DNA from: Vespula vulgaris
Lineage: Eukaryota > Arthropoda > Insecta > Hymenoptera > Vespidae
Reading direction: 5' to 3'
Length of the DNA: 64,000 bases
Assembly (NCBI RefSeq): GCF_905475345.1
Contig: NC_066591.1
Location: forward strand, 4,419,501 to 4,483,500
Shown here: one piece after another, positions 25,996 to 39,500 of the stretch
Position numbering within the stretch: position 1 is the stretch's first letter
Layout: each line of letters begins with the position of its first letter
Notes under the pieces: generated by a model
What the model was told of the DNA's origin: nothing
The model's database searches: none
Seen by the model: the letters and a program-made list of their open reading frames with translations, nothing else
Made by a program: the position numbers and the translations under genes

Positions 25996-28900
25996 AGTAG
26001 TGTATTCAGATGTATAAAATATTTTTACTCGCATAATTTTCCTTTCCTTTTCTTTCATTTCCTTAACTTGTTTTTCTGGAATCGTTGAATGCGTAATCGT
26101 AAAGAATCATGGCTAAGAATATGGATTATTATCTTTCCTTCATCTTTCCCATCAAAGATGGACTCAACTCAGATCTAAATCCTTCTTCGATTATTGCGAG
26201 ATGATCGCAAGATTTTCTTCTTATTCTTCTTTTTCGTACGAAACACGAGGGGAAGAGAAAGAAAAAGAAAGAGGGAGAGAGAGTGCGCGTTTCGATTCTT
26301 TCCTGATCTTCGGATTTCTTTCGGACATTCGATTTTCATATAACATCGGCGCGGACCTAGAATACTAAAGACCTCGTTGATCTTGTTGATGGAAAAAGAC
26401 AGAAAAAAAGAAAAAAGGAAAAAAGAGAAAGAAAAATGAAAGAATTTGCGAAGGAGGAACTCCTTTCGAAGATAAAAAGTAACGGTTGAGTGTTTCGTCG
26501 GTCCGATAGCTTGGTCGGGAAATGAAACGCTTTTCTGTTTTTCTACACCACCACCCTCATCACCCTCTCCTACTTCTCCTCTCTAACCCTCTCCACCATT
26601 CCCCACTTTCTTTTCGTCTTCCCTCTTCATAAGAGTTTAGCGGACGGAAACGGGCCCTTGAAAGTCGTGCTCCTCTTTCCTTTCGTCGTTTATCATGACG
26701 ACGAAAACGCATCGGGTAATGGAGAAACAGAGCCCCGGCTGACTACGTTTTCGGCGATCGTAGGTGCTTGTAAGCATTCGAAACTTTACTGGAGGCAGGG
26801 GAAAAAACAGTACACGGGAATGATAAAAACTTTTAAGGGGGAAATAAGTCTTTTTTTTCCCGCGCGTTAGACGACGATAACATTTCGCTCTCGCTCGGTT
26901 TTGATTTTATTTCTTTCTTTTTTATATTTTTATTTCTCGTTTTTGTATATTTGTCTCTTTCTTACTGTCTCTATTTATCTCAAGAAAATAATATAACAAG
27001 TAGGAGAAATGACGGTGTATCCAGCGCCTATAGATATGCAACATCTTTTACACGCAAGCGTTCCTGCTTAATACATCGCTGTATAGATAGTTGCCTATCC
27101 TCAGGCGTTCAGATATCTCGCTACTCTTTCCTTATATAGATATAATATATATACTCTCATGCATATGCATATTCGATGATCGATTTTATATATATTGAAT
27201 TTATTATAAAGTGATTAAGTAAACGATGCTCGACTGGTAATATGTTCCAGTAGCTGCAGCGAATTCTTTTCAAAGCGTTTTCGTGCATGAAATCGAGGGA
27301 AGAGAGAAGCGTTAGTGGGAGAGGGAGAAGAACTGTGTTAGGATTTATTACAAGTGGAACGCAGCAGGGTCCATTAGAATCAGCGCCTGGGTTGTGCTTG
27401 AGACACGGGACATTCGCCTTTTACATATGTGTACATATATGTATATGTATTTCTATATGTGTCTATGTGCATATATGTACACGTGTACGTAATCGAATAG
27501 CAAATACTACAACAAGGAACGTAGATAGCGGCACGTATAGCTTGGGTCACAGTTGTGGGATGCCCCCCCTCGACGAGCATACGCCGTAGTATTTTCCATC
27601 AGAGCAAATAGAATTTGCGGTCGTTCCGTTGCCCGGCGTATTTCGTTTCTTCGATTCACGCGAAAATGCTTTCCCCGAGTAGATATTATTTTCCTTTACT
27701 ATTTCTTACTTCGATGACTTTCCATTGTTCGCGAGATTTACAAAATTATCATTGTCAGAACTGTCATATAAGATCGTAAGGAAAACGAACGGGTTGCGAT
27801 ACAATATTGCCTGTGAGATATTTCCCGATAACGTATGATAAATCAATTTCAATGATTACAATAGATTTGAAAAGTTATCAGGAAAAAGTATAGATGAACT
27901 ATTAATAATTAACAAATACTATTGAGTTACCATATATCAATTAAAAAAAAAAAAAGAGAAAAAATCGAACAAATTTCGAGAAAGATAGAATATGAATAAG
28001 AAAGAACAAAAAACGTCAATGATAAAAAAAAAGATATAATATAAACGAATTATATATTATTTTATTATTTTAGATAATATTTATTATAGTGCATATATAT
28101 TACTGATAGTTTAATGTTAACTTAAACATAAGTAATAGAAAAATAAAGGATCATGAAGAAAAAATAAAGAGAAAAAGACGAGGGAGAGGACGCGTGCTGG
28201 CCGGCTTGTGTTCCTGCAGCAGGTGCCACCCCCGGTTTTACGAGCGGTCGCCGAAGGGCAGTATACCGGATGTCGTTTACATCCGAATCGCTCATCGGGG
28301 AGAAACTCAGCCGGCAGATAAACTCTAGATTTGCGTCGAGTTGCCGACAACGCAACGCTCGGCCTCGCCTATCTAAAGAAAATATATGCAAAGCCGTGTC
28401 GATGCCTTTCGTCCACCATTTACCGTTCGCTCTATTTAAACGATTTTAGGCTCTCCCTTATGCGACTGCACGGATATGAATTGATTTATCCTTTCGTATT
28501 ATCTTACGGATCTACGTTATTCGTTCGAATGGTTAATAAGAATTTATATTTTTCTACATATCCTCAATTATTTTATAAAGTTACTCTTTTTCTTCTCTTT
28601 TTTTTCTTTTTCTTTTTTTTTCATTATATGATATATTAGTAAAATTCTAAATATTTTAATAATCACAACTTATAAATATTACGTAATTAATAATTAATGT
28701 TGTAACGAAAAAAATAGTAAATATAGACAGATAGATAGATATTCAATAAATGTCGATAAATTTATTCTTAAAAGATAATTTATTTCGTTTAAGTAAAAGT
28801 ATACAAATATATTTAAAATTGTTATTCTTACGTATATTAATTCTTTTTTTCTTTCTTGCATACACGTTATGAGAATTATTATTATCTTCATTATTTCTTC

Positions 28901-29789
28901 ACATTATAAAAATTTACTAGGTCGAAAGTCATATATGAAAAGATTTGTATTTGGAATTATCATATTTTTTATATTTGATATTTCTAATATACACGCAAAA
29001 CAGTGTCTACAAACACAAACACATACATATAAATAGCTTTTTCTACTCAAAACCGAGATGTTCTCGTTATCGACGGCGTTCGTGACAACAACGCGATTCT
29101 TTTTTATGGCACTCGGAATTTGAAAGTCTCCGCAACGTGGTACAAGGAAACGCGCCGTGCTTGGGGAATGATACGTCAGACTGAACTCATCAACCGAACC
29201 AGTATACGTGGCGAATACTAATGTGACAATATTGTGGGGGTGTTGCAAATGTGTACATACCTATATGTATATTGGCTTTGCCACCCTCCATTTCCGTCTC
29301 CGCCGTATTGCATGGCACTCGAGTCGAACGATAGACGTTGATATAAATGAGACTCGTTCTACGAATGTCACATAAAATAGGAAATCACAATACATACCAA
29401 CGATATACCAACGATAATTTCTTTTTTCTTGTTCTTTTCTTTTCTTTTTTTACATTCGATCAAACATCGTCCAATTTGATCGTCAAAGGTGAACAAGATC
29501 TGAAAATTTTCATTCCATTATTCGATACTTGGACTGATTCAAAATGTGATAGATATTAATTTTGAAAGATATATTTTCTTTTTTTCTTGATATTAGATAT
29601 TAGTACACAGTTTTTAATTGCTACAAGAATTTTTTCTATTCATAATCTTCATCTCAAGTGAATATATAAAAATATATCGATGACAAATCTTAGAAGTTTA
29701 GTTTTATTTCTTTGTTGATATTAATCGATTAAAATTCTTTAAATATATCAATCGATTAAGAGTTTCGGTCTATGACAATTTTGTACTGA

Positions 29790-29966
29790 TGAATGAAAGC
29801 ATAAATCATATAAAAAATATATATATAACGGCAATTTTTTCATTTATTTACGACACAAGTACACTTTCGTTGCGGTCGACATTAATTTTTTACTATAAAT
29901 GAAAGCATAAATCATAGAAAAAAAAAATATATATAACGGCAATTTTCTAATTCATCTACGACACAA
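29790..29966. repeat. Two-copy tandem duplication, period 106 bp
   Basis: AATGAAAGCATAAATCATA followed by an A/TA-rich stretch, ATAACGGCAATTTT and CTACGACACAA-like sequence occurs at 29792-29858 and again at 29898-29966. The copies differ by a few substitutions and by the length of the A run. Confidence 0.85.
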
Positions 29967-30662
29967 AAAGGGAGTGTTAGTTCGGTCAATTATTTCTCTA
30001 GGAGAGTCCAAGGGTATAATCAAATTTTCTATTCATCGAGCATCCACCTAGCACGTGCTAGAACATATATGTACGTTTAAGATATTGTAAGGGGTGAAAG
30101 TGAAGGTCGGAGAGAGATACAGAGAAACAAACACACACACACACAGAAATAGTCGGTGTAGTAGTTACGGCATGGTCTCGCGAGAGCAACCACGTGCTTT
30201 CTTACGGAAACGTACGAACTTTGACGAAGTGGTCCGACGCGGAGATTTTGAGTGGAGCCTCGACTGTCGGAATGTTTCTGCTTCCAGTCGCTGTTCCGTG
30301 CCACGTAGATACAGTCGTATCAATCGGCCAGTGCTAGTTCGACTTCGAAATTTTTACACATATACAAACACACATACATGCACACATATACACACACGTA
30401 GACACGTACCGAATCTTGAAAATATTACCGTCGCAATTTTTTTTCTCTTTTTCATTCATTTTTCTTTCCTTTTTATCGAATCGTATCGAGAAATCGAATT
30501 GGGAAGAAATGGAGTTTCTTACTTTTTTTTTCGCAAGATAAAGAAGAACGAAAGAGAACAACGAATTGTTTAAATTGAAATAATTCGTCTTGACGACAGA
30601 AGGAAGATGATGGTTTCCAGTTGGATCACTCGTCTATCAAGATCGTCTGTAAGATAATAAGG

Positions 30663-30741
30663 TAATAATTGACCTGTCGTTAGCCTTGCGAATTAATTTT
30701 AGATAATAATTGATCTTTCGTCAGCCTTGCGAATTAATTTT
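30663..30741. repeat. Two-copy tandem duplication, period 41 bp
   Basis: Both copies contain TAATAATTGA, a TCGT(T/C)AGCCTTGCG block and AATTAATTTT. They start at 30663 and 30704 and differ at only a few positions. Confidence 0.88.
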
Positions 30742-33326
30742 GCGGGATTTCGTTTAATTTTCGTAAGAGATTTTGATGATCTCATTAACTAGGTTTATTG
30801 CGCATTTATTTATACGATAGAAGTATGACGAATGAGCTTTTTTTTTTAAGATAGCGTATACTGTTTGTATAAATATGTGTGTTTACATCGAGTTCAAAGA
30901 AACTATTTTGTATATAAGGTGAAACGAGACGTCGGAAGAGAAGAAGAAAGGTAAAAAAACACGAGAGAGAGAGAGAGAGAGAAAGAGTGAGTGAGAGTGG
31001 CTCGAGAATCTTTGAAGATGTGCCAATTAGTGGTCGTGGCTCTCTTTAAACAAGGTATGGAACATGTATAAGATCAGAGAAGTGCGTCGTCCTCTGCCTT
31101 GCATACTTTCGAACGTATCTCGTATAAAAATTTTTTAATTAAACCCACGAATTCTCTCTTTCTTTTCCGCAAACTCGAACTCAGCGAACATAAGAATTTT
31201 TTTTTCCCTCGTGTGCGCGTATGTTTACGAGTAACTTGATCGATCGTCAACAAAGATATAAAAGAGATTCGTCCGTTATCCAGATTGCATGAAAATATTT
31301 TGCAAATATTAATTCTCGAAATTGAACTGCGTAGAATTCGACCGAGTATTTATATTGTATATATATATATGAGAACGAAAAGAAGAAAGAAAAAAGAATT
31401 AACGCGTCATTCGAAGCGCGTTGAAAATAATTGATTGATCATCGCAGAGAAAGGGAGAGATAGAAATAACGAGATAAGCTATGAATTCTTTCGAGAAAAA
31501 TTATTTGATTCATTTATAATTCGTTTATTAATTCCATGATAAACACGATATAATCGAAATCCATTTATTTAATTCTACGATACTAACGATATTACGATAT
31601 CCTAATTTTAGAAATGTTTACTTAAACGTATATATTCGTTCCATCAATTTTTCCCGACAAGAATGAAACGGAAATTTAGTAATGTATTTACAATATCACG
31701 ATGAAAAGAAGTTCGACGTTAAAAGAGATTCACGACGTCCATTAGATCCCGCAGCTTCCTTTGAATAAAAATTCGGAATGCGTCAATAAATCGAAAGGAA
31801 CGATAATAATAGTAGTACTACCCTTCTAGAAAATAGCTGCGGTTAGGTTTACGTGTTTCGATCCTTACGTATAGCAATGCTTTTCTTTTATTCTTTTTTT
31901 TTTTCTTTCCGGAAAACAAATTCCAACGGAGATTTCGGATAGAAAAGGAGAGACCACCTTATCTGTTAGTCCTCATCTCAAAAAGGAACTAGATAGTTAC
32001 TGATGGTCGGACAACTGGCCCGGTAGTATCGAAATCTCCTCGAATCTTCCACCCAAAAGGGGGTATCTTTATCTCTCCGTGTCGGTTACCCGAAAAGGGA
32101 TTACATTCCCATTAGGATCTTGTCTTTTGCCGACAAATCGGAGACAAACTCGAAAGTAGGATAACGATTTTTCCTTCGCAAAAAAAAAAAACCGTCTTAA
32201 CTTAGAGTCCTACGAAGGTCTTCTACTTTTTCATCGTTATCTCGATACCTCGAAAGAATATAAACCATCGTTAACGTACAAACTTATCTATCCACTATTT
32301 CTTACAAAACCGTACGAACTAAAGAATTATATTTTTTTTTCGAGATCATCGATTCACGCAGGACGAAGATAATTGCTCGTTAAAATTTCGCGATCACGTG
32401 TCTAACCTGAGAAGAAAGAAAAGAAGAAATAAATAAATAAATGGAAATATCGAAGAACAGAAGAGATAAACGATGTATTCGCATTATTCCCAACAAATTG
32501 GCAAGTGCGAATTCGTCCTAAAAGCGAGGGCCTAACCTCGTGAGCATCCAATTCTCTTGCTTGACGACTTCGTAACCTGGAGATTCGTCAATGTCAGACC
32601 CTATTAGCAACGGCCCTTCGTTTCCTCACGCCCGTTAATATCTAACTCCGAGTGAGAACTTTGGGACAACACAGACACTCTCTCTTTCTCTCTCTCTCTC
32701 TCTTGGGATACAAATTGTTTCGGTATAATTAAAGGTAGAAATTTATTTAAACGCATTGCGAACAATATAATACATTAAAAGAAAATCAACGATTTTTGCG
32801 TTAAATTTTGACCAAATCGCTCCGACTTTTGAGAAAAAGAAAAAGAAAACAAAAACGAAGCAGCAATCGAATTTATTTTGCTGTAAGAAAGTCGGAAAGA
32901 TAATAACTCGTGGGCGGAATTATTCGATCGTAGAGTCATTCCTCTCTTTGAAAAGCTTGACAAACTCTGTTTCCTTGTATTCTCTATCCCTCGCACGTAC
33001 AGAAGAAAACGCGCGTAGCGAAATGGCTTGGCACAAAGGCGTAAAGTCACGCGAAGCTCGCGAAGACGACTTTTCGTCCAGTCGGCAGGGCCGACTTACT
33101 CCTCGTAAGTTATGGAGATAAGAGAGAAAGTCGGCGAGTGGCATGAAAAAAAAGAAAAAAAGAAAGAAAGAAAGAAAGAGAAAGAGAGAGAGAGTGAGAG
33201 AGAAGGTTGAAAATATTGCGTCTGGTTTGTGGTGTGTTAACACTCGTCGACGTTTCCATGCGTGTGCAACGTGTATATATTCTACGAGAATCCTTCGAAG
33301 GGAGGAAGAAAGAGAGAAAGAGAAAT

Positions 33327-33360
<34 letters not shown>

Positions 33361-36300
33361 TTGTACAGACGCGTGGCGGAGACGAAAACCTTAAAAATAT
33401 CCAGCTGAACGAATGGCGTTGCGCGATGACTAAAATAGACGTCTCGTATCTTGAACTCTCTCTCTCTCTCTCTTTCTCTTTCCTCTTCTTTTTTTTTTTT
33501 TTTTTTTTTTTTTTAATGTGAGTCAGGAGAATTTCCTTTTTGTTTCCCTTGTAGGACGAAGGACGAAAATTCGATTATAACGATTCGCGACCGACAAATT
33601 CTCTCGGAGGTTCTGATCGTCTCTTCGATGAAATAAAAAAAAAGAGAAAGAGAGAGAGTGAGAGAGAAGAAGAAGAAAAGGAAAAGAAATCTAAAGGAAT
33701 CGAAGAAAGGAAAAAAAGGTAAAGGAAAAGATAGGAAAAAAGACGAGAAAAGCCTTCATTCTATATAGTCGATGGGGTAACTTGAAGATTTTTCCTTGAT
33801 TTTTCGATTCTTCATAACGACAGAGGCACCATCGGAGCTAAGATAAATATTTGATGTGATTTCTTTCTTTTCTTTTTTTTCCTCAACCTCCTACTTCTCT
33901 CTTTCTCTCTCTCTCTCTTTCACTAGTACGTTCCCAACTGGGAAAACTGACTTCTCTCGTTACCTCCTTCAAGATCACTAACACCAATAGTCCTGTGAAC
34001 ACCCTAACGCGTTTTCTCTCAACCGTCAACAATCTTTTTCTTTTCTTTTTTTTTTTTATTTCTTTCTCTTTCCTATTCTTCGTTCCTTATTCCTCTTTTC
34101 GTTTTTCTCTTTTTTTTATATTCTTTATCTAAACTCGATCTTCGATTCCTTTACTTGTTCTATTCTAACGATCTTTGAGATAGCATCGAACGTTTACTGT
34201 TGTAAACGTTCTACATACGTAATGGTTAGAACACAGAAAACGAATTTGATGTTTCGTAGATTTCAGAAGATGAGGCCAGATAGTTACATATATTATTGTA
34301 AGATTATTATCAAGGTAGTAAGGTGGGAAGCTCGTAAAACGAGTGCATATAGCTTAGAACTTCGTGGAATACGAAACCTCACGATTTGAATACTTCATAC
34401 GGTCGGTAGTTGCGAAAACTCGTATAAAAATCGAAAGCAAGGATTTCATGGAAAGTTTTTTTTTTTTTTTCTTTCTTCGTACAGCTTCCCTTCGCTACTT
34501 TGCATAACCACTGTTTGGACCATCCAACTTTTGTTACAGACAATATCCTGTGGCAACGAGTCGTTAAGAGTTTTATATTTCTTACCTACTGTATTCGAAA
34601 AAGGAGATTCCTATTTCGCGATAAACCAGTATCAATGATTTATCGTTCGATCGAATCTTAAAAAGATTCTCTCTTTTTCTTTCATGTGAAATTCGAAACT
34701 ATATACCCAGTCTTTTTTTTTATAATATCGTTTGGTTTTGCATTTTTCGCAGGTTCAACATGAGAACACTTTAGTTTTTTAATTCTTTTTTTTCTTTTTT
34801 TTTTTTGGTCCATCGATCGTCTCGAACGTTATATTCATATTTGCATTATTACGAGTATATGTACAATATGTTACGTACAATAGGTTTAAATATTTCTATC
34901 TTTACATAATCTATTATATAATTTTGAATTTTTTACCAATAGATTAATATTATATTTTATATCGTTTAAAGCTGAAGAAAAAAGATTGTATAGAAAAATA
35001 TCGTTCACCAAAGATTGTACGCAATATGTCGAGAGTTGAATTTGAAGTGCGAAACTTGAATATTGGAAATTAAGATTTTTAAGGAGAAACGAAAAATATA
35101 AATAAATAAATAAATAAAAAATTGGAAGAAGAATGTGAATAATAAGAAAGATGAGATTTTTTCATTTTTTTCATTTTTTTATATATATATATATATTTTC
35201 TTATCTTACTTACACATTTATTCTTACTTTCATTTGCTTTTTTTTTTCTTTTTTCCTGTGCATTACGATCTAGTAGCATTTATCTGAACTATATATCATG
35301 TCGCATCATATCGTATCTCTACTTCATGAAAAATATTACTACCAAAGCTATATCGGGATCAGACAGAGGGTTATTTTTTTTTTATCCCGATAGAAAATCG
35401 TCAGCGAATCCCCGAGAGACTCGCCGCGAATTTCCGATTCTTTCGAAAGAAGAAGAAAACGCTTTCTCGTCGCATGTGGGGCCCTCGTTCCTTTTCGAAG
35501 GAAATTCGATGCCACGCATCTTTCGAGAGGGGTTATGGGGTTACATATACGGGATGGTATCATCGTGCACGCATATGGTACGCCTACTATGATTCGCGAG
35601 TACAAACGAGAAACGAGCTTGTTTCTTCTTTACCCTCTAGAGGGTGTAACAACGAATTTACTCATAAAAATACAGAACGAAACAAGTCACCGAATTCACC
35701 GCATTCAAATGAAATCATTTGAATTGTTCAAATAAAATCAGCTTTAAATCAAACGAAAGTAATATCATTATGATTTGTATGACTTCAGGGACATTTAATG
35801 TCAGGAAAAAAATATTTTTCCACTCGTTCAAATAATAAGAATGTATAATAAATTAAATCAGAGTTAACGTGGAAAAATAATTATAGCGTGAATTGTTAAG
35901 AAACTTTGTAGTATTCGAAAATTTTTCTATAATGGTAAAAAGATAGAAAATAAAGAAGAAAATTAAAAAGAAAATTAAAGAAGATCGTGTAATAATCCTA
36001 CAACAATTTCCACTTGAAATATAAGGCGTAAGAAAAAGGATATTAATATTATTTATGAAAAGTGTCTACTTTTCTTTCTCTCTCTTTCTTATTCCGTAGA
36101 TGTATCATTGATGTAAATCTACGTTATAAGATTATTTTCCATTGCTCCGAATACATACGTATAAGGGTGCGAAATTGAAAAGATGGATTAGGAAGAAAGA
36201 ATATTTTCTATTTTTATTCTTGAGGGTTACGATACGATTCACGTTATTATTTTGACGTACAGAATATCGAACCATTCAACCAGAGATTTATTTCTGTTCT

Positions 36301-36410
36301 TGGATTAAAGCCATAGTTATATTTCAGTTAAGTGAGAAAAGCTGGAATAATGGGGCTTTTTTTATGAGATGGCAAAGAGCCATTCTATATTTTTTATAGC
36401 ATTTTATGTA

Positions 36411-36442
36411 ACGTGTGCATGTACGCGTATGCGTGTACACGT
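36411..36442. other. 32-bp alternating purine-pyrimidine tract (Z-DNA prone)
   Basis: Perfect alternation is kept through mixed CG, TG, CA and TA steps, without being a simple dinucleotide repeat. Confidence 0.65.
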
Positions 36443-37685
36443 TGCATGTATATATTTGTTCACGTTTCATTCATTTAATGCAAAAATCAGTGCGTGGCGA
36501 CCGAATAATTCACATTTTTAATCATTCACGATCTCTCGCTTTATCTGGGTCGATAATAATGGTGGTAGTAATGCGTGCACATGGTCACGCAGCACGCGTT
36601 CGCGATCACAAAGGCGTCACGTTCTCTGGCCATTGTTCTTGGAATCATAAATATTTCCACGACACGGAAGCGTATGGTTACTTTTGAATGGTGGCGGAAT
36701 TATGGGGGTGGAGTGTATTCTCTCACGTTCTTGATTCTCTCTTTCTCTTTATCTCTTATTTTCTTTTGTTTTAGTATGGAATACTTTTATTTTAATATAG
36801 TATTCATAAATTAGAAAAATAGGTAGGAAAGTTTGTTCTCATTGAAAAGAAAAAAAAAAAAAGGAAAGAGAAAAAAAGAAGAAAGAAAGTACGCCGAAAG
36901 ATTAGAAAGGATTAATTCGAAGCTGTAAGCGATTATTTAAAATATAATTTACTAAATTAATTATATATATATCGTTGTTTAAAAATTTTCATTCCAAACA
37001 TATATTCGTTATAAATAATTAACAATATTTGAATGATACAACTTGATCGTATAATAAATATAATATGACAATTACAAAACAATTCTTGAATATTGCAAGA
37101 AAAAAAGAAGATGAAAGAAAAAAGAAATTTATTTATAAAAAAAATCCGAGACCAACTCGGACGAACAACGATCTATTTACATTTAAATGTATCGAAACTC
37201 ATGTTCTTTCGTTATAAATCTTTTTTAAATAACAAAAAAAAGAAAAATAGTAAATTAGACGAACGGACGAACGTAGCCTAGGTTTAATTAATCCTTACGA
37301 ATTTATTCGAAAATCGAAGGAAAACAATGGTTCGTTTAGTTACACCATACGATTATGTACAACACGTTAAAATCAATAATCGTCTAGATTCGGTCATAGT
37401 AATCTAATCTTGAAACCTTTCTCGCACCCTCCATCGATAAACAAGCACGTTAGCAGCAACAGCAAGAGTAAGCGAACGAGCGCTTCGTTCAACATGGACA
37501 CACTTATGTATGTTAGCCTCGTGTGACTCGATCGTGCCGTACGTAGTCCTTATTAGTCATAGTCGATGCGAAGTTAGCGTAGGAAAAGGGAGGATGAGCA
37601 TGCAAGGCAACACAGTGCCGTGGCTGTGGCAAAACCGATAGGCTGAGGGAACCCTTCGGGTGGACGGGACGTATCGAATATACAA

Positions 37686-37687
<2 letters not shown>

Positions 37688-37719
<32 letters not shown>

Positions 37720-37805
37720 GGAGAAAAAGAAAGAAAGAGACATAGAGCAAGAGAAAGAGAGAGAGAAAGAGAGACATAGAGAGAGAAAGAGAGAAAGAGA
37801 GACAT
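37688..37805. repeat. (GA)n-rich polypurine tract, about 118 bp
   Basis: A (GA)14 core followed by GAAAGAGA and GACATAGA variants. Confidence 0.95.
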
Positions 37806-38630
37806 GCACGAGCAACGACGACATCATCGTCCTCCTCGTTCTTCTCTCGTTTGAAACGAGGTGGTGGGTGCGAGAGAGAAAGAAACAAAAGAGAGAGAGT
37901 ATTGAGAGCGCGTTGGGGGGCCTTGTCGAAGGGGCGCGCCCCTAAAGCAGCACCCCGATATCGGTCTACGTTGCTAGTGTTTCGACCGACGCTTACCCGT
38001 TCACTTCGTTCACGATAAACAGAAAATTTCTTTTTAGATTTTCTATTCAAGAAACTAATCATCGGGCTTCTCTATAGAATCTTTTAAAATTATAGATTTT
38101 CCAAAACGAACGTGTTCGTTGTTCTTCGCGGTATACATCTCGGGGGTGCGAGTTCGAAGTTCTTTGTTTCCTCTTGTTTTTTCTCTCTTTTTCTTTCTTG
38201 CAGTGACATTATTGTTATTATTTTTATTATTATCATTGATAGGAAGAGGTTGTAGCAAGTGATATCGTTAAGTGATCTTGAATCGTACAAGTTTTTCTTT
38301 CCGGTTTTTTCCAATTGTTACCTGTTACGAAGAAATCAGTGTGCAATGTTTAAAAATGAAAAAGGAAACTATCTTTCCGTTGCCATAATTTATTCATTTT
38401 ACTAATACGATATATATATATATATGTATATATAAAAAAAAATATTTCTCTGATTACAGTGCATCTATTAACACAATTTGTACTAGTTCCTTTTTGTCAT
38501 TTCTTTTTCTTCGTTAAAAGAGATTAAGAGAGTAAGGTTTCTCATTTAATAAATCGATGTCATTTAAAATAGTGGGATGAGATAGACGTAACTGGTAATA
38601 AAATTGGCACGCCGCTAGACGGCGTAGAAA

Positions 38631-38868
38631 ATGGAGTACGCCATTGACGAAACGACGTCGAAGATCGTTCTTCTAAATTTCCGGACAAAAATATTCGTAC
38701 GTCGTTTCTCGAAGTATCGATTCGTCGTTCCGAGACGACTAGCCACCGTGCGAGCCGAAGATTATGATGCATCATCGATTTTCACACTCGCAATACTTCT
38801 ACGGCGAGCTCTTAGGATGGCAGATGAGCAATGTGCAACGTACTCGAGTCAAATATGCAAATATCAGG
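38631..38868 (+). CDS. Weak candidate coding exon, unrecognised
   Basis: A frame of about 79 codons opens at an ATG in a good context (GAAAATGG) and ends at CAG|GTATAC, a plausible donor, with the in-frame stop only just beyond it. The segment has no simple repeats and a non-repetitive predicted protein (begins MEYAIDETTSKIVLLNFRTK). It also contains a 12-bp palindrome (38764-38775) and a perfect octamer ATGCAAAT (38855-38862), which fit a regulatory element equally well. No domain is recognised. Confidence 0.22.
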
Positions 38869-39418
38869 TATACTAATGAATAGATTAAACTAAATAATTC
38901 GAGAACAAAGTGATTTCACATTAATATCTTTTTTTCTTTCTTTCTTTACGTTAAATATGAAAATATAATACAACGGATTGGAAGAAGGAAAATTTTATTA
39001 AGATAGTGAAATGAAAAAAAATGTTATTTCATATTGTTTATTAAACAGTTATTTACGAATCAAAAATTAACTGTTATCGTTAAATACGACGATTAGATTA
39101 GAAGATTATGACTATGGAAAAAAAGAATCGTCGCAAAGTCAAGGAAAGAAAGTTATATTATAAAGCTTTTTCATAATTTACAATTCAAAAAGATTGACTG
39201 AACACGTTAACGACCTTATCGTTAATTAATCGTACATTCGAAAAAGAAATCGATTCGATATTGAATAAATTTAATATCGTTTATCGATCATTCGTAAAAT
39301 ACGAAGTAGAAATGAGTCACCATAGGATGCTTGGAAAACCATCTTAATTTAGGATAAATAGGCTGTTTCAAAGTGTCGCGAAATCCCTAAATCAGTATTA
39401 ACGAGGAGACGTACTTAC

Positions 39419-39500
39419 CGGTAAATCCTTTGGCCCCCGTGCAGACTAATGTCTCGTGTCTCGGAACAATACGATGGATCTCATGGCGCGTGTACGGGCT
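39419..39500 (-). CDS. Weak candidate internal exon on the minus strand
   Basis: On the minus strand an 82-nt segment is flanked by TTTCCTAG (acceptor, with CTAAC branch-like sequence about 35 nt upstream) and CG|GTAAGTAC (strong donor). One frame is open throughout, containing HEIHRIVPRHETLVCTGAKG. The surrounding 300 bp are free of simple repeats. Such a short open segment can arise by chance, no partner exon was found, and I do not recognise the peptide. Confidence 0.18.

Larger units (their letters stand above)
15750..29780. other. Non-coding region, long purine/pyrimidine tracts and scattered islands
   Basis: Apart from the weak exon candidate at 16516 no gene is supported. Repeat-free GC-richer islands lie at 17540-17720, 18260-18560, 20600-20700, 21640-21960, 23660-23900, 24770-24870, 26640-26880, 28180-28400 and 29060-29350. 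The last contains the SOX-like palindrome ACAATATTGT at 29226-29235. Confidence 0.6.

Noticed and set aside
28904..29248. 114-codon minus-strand frame
   Set aside because: Half is repeat-free but no splice sites or domain are evident; treated as a possible regulatory island instead.
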